Source of the DNA: UBA4736 sp002404015 | GTDB lineage: Bacteria; Chloroflexota; Dormibacteria; Dormibacterales; Dormibacteraceae | DNA: 21,476 nucleotides | NCBI GenBank assembly: GCA_036747295.1 | Contig: DAIOCN010000037.1 | Coordinates: forward strand, 1 to 21,476 | Direction: 5' to 3' | Part shown: positions 16,901-21,476 of the stretch, in pieces | How positions within the stretch are numbered: position 1 is the first letter of the stretch | How the letters are laid out: each line of letters begins with the position of its first letter | Translations under genes and position numbers: made by a program | Notes under the pieces: model-generated | Database searches by the model: none | What the model was told of the DNA's origin: nothing | Seen by the model: the letters and a program-made list of their open reading frames with translations, nothing else

Positions 16901-17928
16901 GCGCGCTCGAGCTCTTCGGAACCGACGGCGCGGCCCTGGGCACCGTGCGCCCTGACGACACCGCGTCAATCGCCTGGGAGGACGCTCCTGGCCGGCCCTC
17001 GACAGTCGGTCAGTCGACGGCCCTGGCGCTGCCGAACCCAAGCCTGCGAGGCATGGTCCAGGGCCTTCTCGACTGGGGCCGGGCGGACGCGGCTGCGACC
17101 GACCGCGAGGCGGCCCTGGAGGCACTGCTGCGCGTGGTGGACTCGACACTCTGGTCGGTCGATCCCTTCGGCCATATCGGCGAGGAGCACCTGTCGCTCC
17201 TGATCGGTCACCCCGTGGTGGTGATGCGGGCGCTCGTCAGGCTCGAGGTCAGGGACCCTGTCAACCCGCCGGAGAACGCCTGGACGGCGGTGCCGCTGCG
17301 GTTGGGCGCCCTCACGCACTGGAGCGACGGCGTGCTCGGCTTCTTCGTGGACGACGACTATGGCACCCTGCACTGCGCGCAGGCAGCTGCACAGATGGCG
17401 CGGCAGGTCGGTCCTCACCGCGGATTCCTCGGCCCCATCGCCCAGGTCCCCGGCTACGCGGCCCAGATGGGCGCCGGGCTGGGCGGCCCGGACGGCTTCG
17501 CCAACCCGGTCACCCACCCCTACCTGGAACCCTCGGACCTGATCTGGATCCGTCCCAACCAGGTGATCAAGCTGACCCTCCTCGTCGAGCCGCACGCGAG
17601 CGTCCACGCGACCACCGGGCTCCTGCCCAGGAAGGACATCGGGATGCGGCGGGAGTGGGTGGCGCCGGGCCTCGCCGCGCTGGCCCCGACTTTCCGATTC
17701 GGGCCGGCCCTGGTCGATCCCAAGACAATCCGGCTGCCCGTGCCGCGCGACATCAGCGGCAGCTGGAGCTGGGACCACCGCACCGACACGGTCACCTGGG
17801 CGGAAGAGGCCGTCATCAACGCCAGGGGCGACGCCACGCTTGGCGCCGACCCCGCGGAGGCCAGCGAGGGCTGGCTCAAGCTCAGCCCGCCGCCGCCAGG
17901 CGCACCGCCGGGAGGCGTCAACGCATGA
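13948..17928 (+). CDS. Operon gene 5: 1326-residue multidomain protein with poly-proline linkers, unknown function
   Basis: ATG at 13948 overlaps the stop of gene 4. Landmarks in order: GVYLHWALPDALTRG (from 99), FPPVPDRWLVLRL (from 130), a six-proline run (about 518-527), RFFHRNDPAVLLQGARRSF (about 540), WVPLHLDWEAEVDLS (about 702), a double proline-run linker (about 732-752), LRRLRLVDCFGQVLDL, VHATTGLLPRKDI (from 1219), a Trp-rich segment SWSWDHRTDTVTW, and EGWLKL (1307-1312) before a Pro/Gly tail. Proline runs usually join independently folded domains, so I read at least three. There is no signal peptide, membrane helix or recognised catalytic motif. It is probably a large scaffold of the same assembly as the giant protein. 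The stop overlaps the next start (ATGA). Confidence 0.88.
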   Translation: MSVDRSLASRITYDARLSAAAAHGITARVAATWEPGLIREARVLVPIQLDALVVAPGDSRTWADCLMKEPPPGSSESQPADANSLLPKPFTERIARQPGVYLHWALPDALTRGVQKADQQHPDAPRTTDFPPVPDRWLVLRLGPAAGSSHRAVTGWVLENEGRNPVVTPLDGWHEPGRHADTLEPLTALGHGDPGWAAYYDNVENRLAFHDALTDLKTGPVAYLVCGWYADPALDPLGASQVKSLHDFDAHLRTLGWQLAGGELEEAVRRNRGFVAAAAQLGLDSPLRFSANARLITPPPALMRISEVVAATSDADTPAYVSDGSWWPQQSLFHGCAVALGWPDDNWAGNERGQLSNSAGGPPGQQDVGVALAGTVPEALGLVVARLTGAADDARFVEAFTSDTLGELDKPDGRAHLDARLHAAGFGSLPGGETTEVIHEPAEPPAPPLPAEPGTPGLGVFANRDRGRHSPLIEFQGADLQINVASSAATSVRSPLWSRETTVLNGHLMDVLAEVGDAAPPPPPPHPARDITVRRSLPRFFHRNDPAVLLQGARRSFKHGADGRFTPEGELVCRLSGFCVRSLTVRAGDGPPLTIHGDDLLTRGVGSGGVPPECEELLREAVLLDPGSAASVSAAATASPVHGPIIAAQPAMQSVVLNTMVEQTVWWALRNPAVDPAPIVSRSGYNGQLPSPVAITPPQHPWVPLHLDWEAEVDLSPGGIDDWDLDEIDFMPGPPPPPPDGNAPPPPPAPQPRVLKGRSLLTAGVTKAAADAARQALRAATASGGSGTIAAGLREGFRSESHRAAYEAMSRAVDSVQASVEAAAPAPAGGGPAAISPAEQARLGSIAQLLDGMDVLATSLDGLDVQLRNGAPSIVDPARPAPAQPPAGMVALLSGQLRLRRLRLVDCFGQVLDLAGSSDTAQADPKRIDVGETMAVSGEPGLGLLPPRFTAPSRLWLRWIDAETDAEKGGAVPVCGFVLPNHLDGALELFGTDGAALGTVRPDDTASIAWEDAPGRPSTVGQSTALALPNPSLRGMVQGLLDWGRADAAATDREAALEALLRVVDSTLWSVDPFGHIGEEHLSLLIGHPVVVMRALVRLEVRDPVNPPENAWTAVPLRLGALTHWSDGVLGFFVDDDYGTLHCAQAAAQMARQVGPHRGFLGPIAQVPGYAAQMGAGLGGPDGFANPVTHPYLEPSDLIWIRPNQVIKLTLLVEPHASVHATTGLLPRKDIGMRREWVAPGLAALAPTFRFGPALVDPKTIRLPVPRDISGSWSWDHRTDTVTWAEEAVINARGDATLGADPAEASEGWLKLSPPPPGAPPGGVNA

Positions 17929-20900
17929 CCGGGCCGGCCTCCTCATGGGTTCCGATCGGTCCCGCGGGCATCCTCCACGGCCAGACCGATCAATTGGATC
18001 GCGGCGGATGGGGCAGCGCTCCAGTCTCGGGTCGTGTGACGGCCATCGTGGCGGACATCGCCGACCCCGACAACAAGGTCTATATCGGGACCGCGCTGGG
18101 CGGCGTCTGGACGTTGGTGCACGCCGCCGACGGCAGCTTCGCCTGGGAGACGCTCATCGATCTGGAGAGCGTGATCACCGTGGGGTCCCTGGCCCTGAGC
18201 GCGGCCGGCGACGTGCTCTGGGTCGGTACCGGAGACTCGGCGCTGGGTGGTGACTCGGTCGCGGGCCGCGGAGTGCTGCGCGTGGACCTCGGCGCGGGCA
18301 CGGTCATCGGTTACTACGCCGGCGGCAACGTCTTCGGCGGGCCTGGTCCATCTGGGCCGAGCGGGCTGCCTTCCGGCATCGTCGTCAACCGGATCGTCGT
18401 GAACCCCAAGGAGGCGCTGCACGTTGTCGCCGCCACGACCACGGGTGTCTTCGAGCTCACCTCTTTGAGCGGGCCCTGGACCGATATCAAAGTCCAACCC
18501 AGCGGCGGCGGCGGCCCGATCATCTCGATGAACACCAGCGACCTCCTACTGGAGACAGGCAGCGCGACCAATGCGCATCACCGCCTGTGGGCTGGGCACC
18601 GCTTCAGCGGGCCGGCTCTTACGATGCGCGAGGGGGCGCCAGGCTCCGGACCCCTGGTCCAGGTCGCCGACCCGGCCGGGGCGCTGCCGGCCGGACCTGC
18701 AACCAGGGTGGCGCTGGCGCACTGCGAAGCCCACCCCGAGTTTATGTACGCCGCGATTGTGAGTCCGAACAAGAATGGCCTGGATGTGCTCAAGCTGCTG
18801 CGGACCGCCACGGCGCCGCACGGCGACCCGCCGGCCGGGCCACCATCGGTTGCCTGGGTCGCGGTCACCCATCCCCCCCAAGCAGGCCAGCTCTCCTACA
18901 ACCTTGTCCTCGCGGTTCACCCCAAGCTGCCGGGCATCGTCTACTTCGGCGAGACCCGTTTCTGGCGGACGCTGGTCGGGGGGTCTCCCGGCGACGGCGG
19001 CATCACCACCTGGGAGCAGTGCGGCAGGGTGACGAGCACCAGCCAGGGCATTCACTGGGACCAGCACGCGCTCTACATCGATCCACGGTTTGGAGCCGCC
19101 GACAGCTATGACCAGATCCGGCTGTGGGCAGGCAACGACGGTGGGGTCTGGCGGTCGGTCGACGGAGGCACCAACTGGGGTCATCGCAACCGAGGGCTGC
19201 AGACGCTCCAGTTCTTCGAGCTGGCGGCCCATCCGACGCAGCGGACCATTGTGATAGCGGGCGCACAGGACAACGGCGTCCTTCGCTCCACAGGGTCGGG
19301 CACCTGGCTGGAGGTCTCCCAGGGCGACGGCTGCTACGTCTCCATAGACCCCGGCCAACCGCACACGTGGTACCAGGGATACGTCTCATACGTGAACCAG
19401 GAGAGCCGGACGAGCTCCGGCTTCGGGGGCCTCGAGCGGTCGACGGCGAACGGCGACATCGACAGCTTCACCGTCACCGCCGGTCCCCATCCCACCACGC
19501 CAGGGACGACTGACTCGATCGATCCTGGCGACGACGCCCTCTTCTACGCGCCCTTCACTCTTGTCCCCTCCGGCACCAGCGGCGTGGCCAGCGAAGTCTG
19601 GGTGGGCACCGACAAGCTCTATCGCAGCGGTGACAGGGGAGATCACTGGCAGCAGGTGGGCCCGCGCCTCCTCTATCCCCGCCCGGCCGGGAAGGACCCC
19701 TCGTCGGGGTGGGGCGTCAGCGTGATCGCGCACGCGCCGGGGCATGGCGAGCGGATCTACGCCGGAACCTCGGACGGGCGCCTCTGGCGGCTCGACACCG
19801 CCGCCCCGAGCACCTGGCCCACGGGCAACCTGGCGACCAGCATTGAGCTGACGGTCGCGGCGCCGCCTCCCGGGCCGCCGCCGAGCCCTCTGGTTGCTGG
19901 CGCAGCGTTCATCACGGATACCGCGGCCGTACGAATGAACGGGCACGACCGGGTGGCGGTGACCCTGGGTCTCAACCACATCACGGGCGGCGCCTGGGGA
20001 AACCTCCCGGCAACGCCCAAGGTCTTCCTGAGCGCGGACGACGGGGCCAATTTCACGCCCGTCGTCCTCGAGGATGTGAACTTCCCGGACGGTTCCACGC
20101 TTCTTGCTGTTCAGAACTCCGCCAACACGGTCGTCTTCGACCCGGCCGACCATGACGTCCTGTACGTCGGCTGCGACGTGGGCGTCTTCCGGTACCACGT
20201 CGGTGACCCCAAAGCGCTGCTGTGGAACCAGGGCCTGCCCAACGCGCCGGTCCTCGACCTCGACATCTGGCCGAAGGCCGCCGTCGCCCCGATCAGGCTG
20301 ATCCGGGCCGCCACCCACGGGCGCGGAATCTTTGAGGCCGAGCTCACACCGACCACTCCGCATCCGGCTGATGTGTACGTGCGAGACACGATCCTCGACG
20401 ACGGCCGCGACGCCCCCATCCCGCTCGGATCGCCGAGCCCGTTTGTTGACACCGAAATCCTGAGCGCCCTCCAGAGCCCCGACATCAAGATCGAGTCGGC
20501 CTACTTCTTCCGGTCCTCGCCGACGCGATCCAGCACGTTGGACTACACGCCGACCGGACCTCTGGACTTCATCGGCTTCGAGCAGATGGACGAGGGCATG
20601 CTGGTCGGGGGCCGCGCCTCGACGGTCCACGTGCAGGTTCGAAACCGCGGGCCGGCGCCTGCCACCAACGTGCGCGCGCGCGCGTTCTTTGCCTTGAAGG
20701 CCGGGGGTGTCTACCCGGACCTGCCCAGCGATTTCTGGACCAAATTTCCGGCGACCGATCCTTCGGGAACGGATTGGAAGCCGATCGGCCCGGCTATCAC
20801 GCTCACCAAGCTGCGGCCAGGCGAGCCCGCGCTCGCTTCGTGGGAATGGGAGCTGCCGGGCTCGGGGTCGGATGCGAGGATCCTGGCGGCGGTCACCTCG

Positions 20901-21071
20901 GCGGAGGATGGCATATTGCCGCCTGGTCTCAATACTGACGAAGCCGGGCCGCACAGCAAGTACGTGGCTGTCAGGGACGTGAACACCTCGATCCCTGAGT
21001 GGGAGCTCATCGCGGTCATCGTGATCGCGCTCGGTGTCGGGGGGGCAGTCGTTTACGCTGCCACCAGGTAG
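17925..21071 (+). CDS. Operon gene 6: 1048-residue Asp-box/VPS10-like beta-propeller with CARDB-like domain and C-terminal membrane helix
   Basis: I chose the ATG at 17925 because GGGAGG lies 9 nt upstream and it overlaps the previous stop; in-frame sequence before it is the shadow of gene 5. Propeller blades are visible: VYIGTALGGVWTL (from about 52), LWAGNDGGVWRS, QDNGVL (from 448), and the terminal blade ATHGRGIFE (796-804). Three Asp-boxes (S-x-D-x-G-x-x-W/F) are SVDGGTNW (411), SGDRGDHW (568) and SADDGANF (703), as in sortilin/BNR/photosystem-II-assembly-like propellers. Next is an Ig-like CARDB-type module with VHVQVRNRGPAPATNV (about 900-917). The last ~20 residues form a membrane helix, LIAVIVIALGVGGAVVYAA, with a terminal Arg. 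No N-terminal signal peptide is present, so topology is unclear. It probably anchors or recruits the operon's complex through protein or glycan binding. Confidence 0.9.
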   Translation: MTGPASSWVPIGPAGILHGQTDQLDRGGWGSAPVSGRVTAIVADIADPDNKVYIGTALGGVWTLVHAADGSFAWETLIDLESVITVGSLALSAAGDVLWVGTGDSALGGDSVAGRGVLRVDLGAGTVIGYYAGGNVFGGPGPSGPSGLPSGIVVNRIVVNPKEALHVVAATTTGVFELTSLSGPWTDIKVQPSGGGGPIISMNTSDLLLETGSATNAHHRLWAGHRFSGPALTMREGAPGSGPLVQVADPAGALPAGPATRVALAHCEAHPEFMYAAIVSPNKNGLDVLKLLRTATAPHGDPPAGPPSVAWVAVTHPPQAGQLSYNLVLAVHPKLPGIVYFGETRFWRTLVGGSPGDGGITTWEQCGRVTSTSQGIHWDQHALYIDPRFGAADSYDQIRLWAGNDGGVWRSVDGGTNWGHRNRGLQTLQFFELAAHPTQRTIVIAGAQDNGVLRSTGSGTWLEVSQGDGCYVSIDPGQPHTWYQGYVSYVNQESRTSSGFGGLERSTANGDIDSFTVTAGPHPTTPGTTDSIDPGDDALFYAPFTLVPSGTSGVASEVWVGTDKLYRSGDRGDHWQQVGPRLLYPRPAGKDPSSGWGVSVIAHAPGHGERIYAGTSDGRLWRLDTAAPSTWPTGNLATSIELTVAAPPPGPPPSPLVAGAAFITDTAAVRMNGHDRVAVTLGLNHITGGAWGNLPATPKVFLSADDGANFTPVVLEDVNFPDGSTLLAVQNSANTVVFDPADHDVLYVGCDVGVFRYHVGDPKALLWNQGLPNAPVLDLDIWPKAAVAPIRLIRAATHGRGIFEAELTPTTPHPADVYVRDTILDDGRDAPIPLGSPSPFVDTEILSALQSPDIKIESAYFFRSSPTRSSTLDYTPTGPLDFIGFEQMDEGMLVGGRASTVHVQVRNRGPAPATNVRARAFFALKAGGVYPDLPSDFWTKFPATDPSGTDWKPIGPAITLTKLRPGEPALASWEWELPGSGSDARILAAVTSAEDGILPPGLNTDEAGPHSKYVAVRDVNTSIPEWELIAVIVIALGVGGAVVYAATR

Positions 21072-21106
21072 GCATCAAACGAAGCAGGTCGTACCGATTC
21101 TCTTGG
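21072..21106. other. Short gap after the operon, nothing recognised
   Basis: Thirty-five bases between the stop of the propeller gene (TAG 21069-21071) and the end of the minus-strand small ORF. I see no hairpin with a T-tract that would serve as a terminator for the operon. Confidence 0.4.
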
Positions 21107-21250
21107 TCAGGGCCCGTCCGCGGACACCGAGCGTCCATCCTGGTCGGCGTGGCGGTAGACGAGCTCGAAGACGGTGCTGGTCAGCAGCAGCGCGATAACG
21201 ACGGCGAACACGGTGGCCTGTGGGTGCCGAGAACCCGATTCCATCGTCAT
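21107..21250 (-). CDS. Small single-pass membrane ORF fused to IS end, 47 residues
   Basis: ATG at 21250 overlaps the ancestral transposase stop (ATGA) and the frame ends with TGA at 21107-21109. The first dozen codons (MTMESGSRHPQA) come from the sequence shared with the left IS end. The rest is new: a hydrophobic helix ATVFAVVIALLLTSTVFELV and a hydrophilic tail. Third positions are strongly G/C. The helix followed by FELVYR is reminiscent of short DUF2304-type membrane proteins, but the resemblance is weak and the tail is too short. It may be an IS-derived start fused to a truncated host gene, or a passenger ORF of the IS that the left copy has lost. Confidence 0.35.
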   Translation of the reverse strand: MTMESGSRHPQATVFAVVIALLLTSTVFELVYRHADQDGRSVSADGP

Positions 21251-21297
21251 GCGGCGATCTCGTACTCGTGAATGAGCCCCCGAGTCGGTCGCGTCGG
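21213..21297 (-). repeat. Right copy of inverted IS-end repeat
   Basis: Reverse complement of 1-87 with four substitutions and one deletion. Together the pair faces inward and brackets about 21.1 kb. The differences show these are two diverged copies rather than one assembly artefact of the same copy. Confidence 0.8.
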
Positions 21298-21476
21298 TAA
21301 ACAGCCCCGATGTCGACCACGCCCCGAGACTTGACCGGTACGGGACTGGCCGGGGCGCGCTGGTCGAGGGAGCGATGCGGCCGATGAGTGTTGTAGTGCC
21401 CGAGATAGATCCGTAGCACCTGCTGTGGAGTAGGCGGCTGGTGCGGTACCGGATTAAGGGCTGACGAGCGTTCCCC
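21247..21476 (-). pseudogene. IS transposase, C-terminal part, frameshifted; runs off right edge
   Basis: The minus-strand frame is open from the window edge and reads YLGHYNTHRPHRSLDQRAP, the hallmark C-terminal motif of integrase-core (rve) DDE transposases, then RRDRLGG. The C run at 21277-21281 is one base shorter than the left copy implies, so the frame shifts just before the ancestral end LIHEYEIAA and continues to a stop at 21075-21077. The ancestral TGA would be 21249-21247. The deletion may be a real mutation or a sequencing or assembly error. Catalytic aspartates lie outside the window. Confidence 0.7.

Noticed and set aside
17655..17924. Upstream extension of the propeller gene to an earlier start
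   Set aside because: The extra ~90 residues are Arg/Gln/Gly/Pro-rich shadow of gene 5. The ATG at 17925 has a good ribosome site and overlaps the gene 5 stop, as at other junctions.
19386..20954. Minus-strand ORF of 522 codons opposite the propeller gene
   Set aside because: No domain signature, and the plus strand carries Asp-boxes and the terminal blade motif in this interval.
21116..21125. Perfect 10-bp palindrome GTCCGCGGAC near the operon end
   Set aside because: No loop and no T-tract, so not a usable terminator; it lies within the small membrane ORF and such palindromes are common in GC-rich DNA.

Overview
The window is very GC-rich throughout, with strong G/C preference at third codon positions and GTG and ATG starts. 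That fits a high-GC soil-type bacterium such as Actinomycetota, Chloroflexota or Dormibacterota, but nothing here fixes the taxon. I see no rRNA, tRNA or CRISPR array.

Layout. Positions 1-87 and 21213-21297 are an inverted pair of about 94% identical sequences. Each carries the 3' end of a DDE/integrase-core (rve-type) insertion-sequence transposase pointing inward. The left copy runs off the left edge. The right copy runs off the right edge and has a 1-bp deletion. Just inside the left IS end lie a doubtful small ORF (116-226), a GC-rich hairpin, and a convincing 44-residue single-helix membrane protein on the minus strand (281-415). A divergent control region of about 180 bp (416-591) follows.

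From about 590 to 21071 one plus-strand operon fills the window. The genes are joined by GTGA/ATGA overlaps or a 1-nt gap: a ~210-residue protein of unknown family (645-1277, start uncertain); a giant 3316-residue protein (1274-11224) with N-terminal repeats, an internal lipase-like alpha/beta-hydrolase (GHSVAG, Ser1054) and a DUF6603-type domain; a 575-residue protein (11226-12953); a 333-residue protein (12950-13951); a 1326-residue protein with poly-proline linkers (13948-17928); and a 1048-residue Asp-box/VPS10-like beta-propeller with a CARDB-like domain and a C-terminal membrane helix (17925-21071). A short chimeric ORF (21107-21250, minus) sits between the operon end and the right transposase remnant.

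How the genes may work together. The tight coupling and absence of other functions imply that the six proteins are made together and probably act as one assembly. None of the large proteins shows an N-terminal signal peptide; the only clear membrane anchor is the last helix of the propeller protein. A plausible but unproven picture is a giant-protein complex, possibly acting on lipids or esters, tethered to the membrane by the propeller protein. I recognise no characterised system with this composition, so the operon is the main candidate for an undescribed system in this window.
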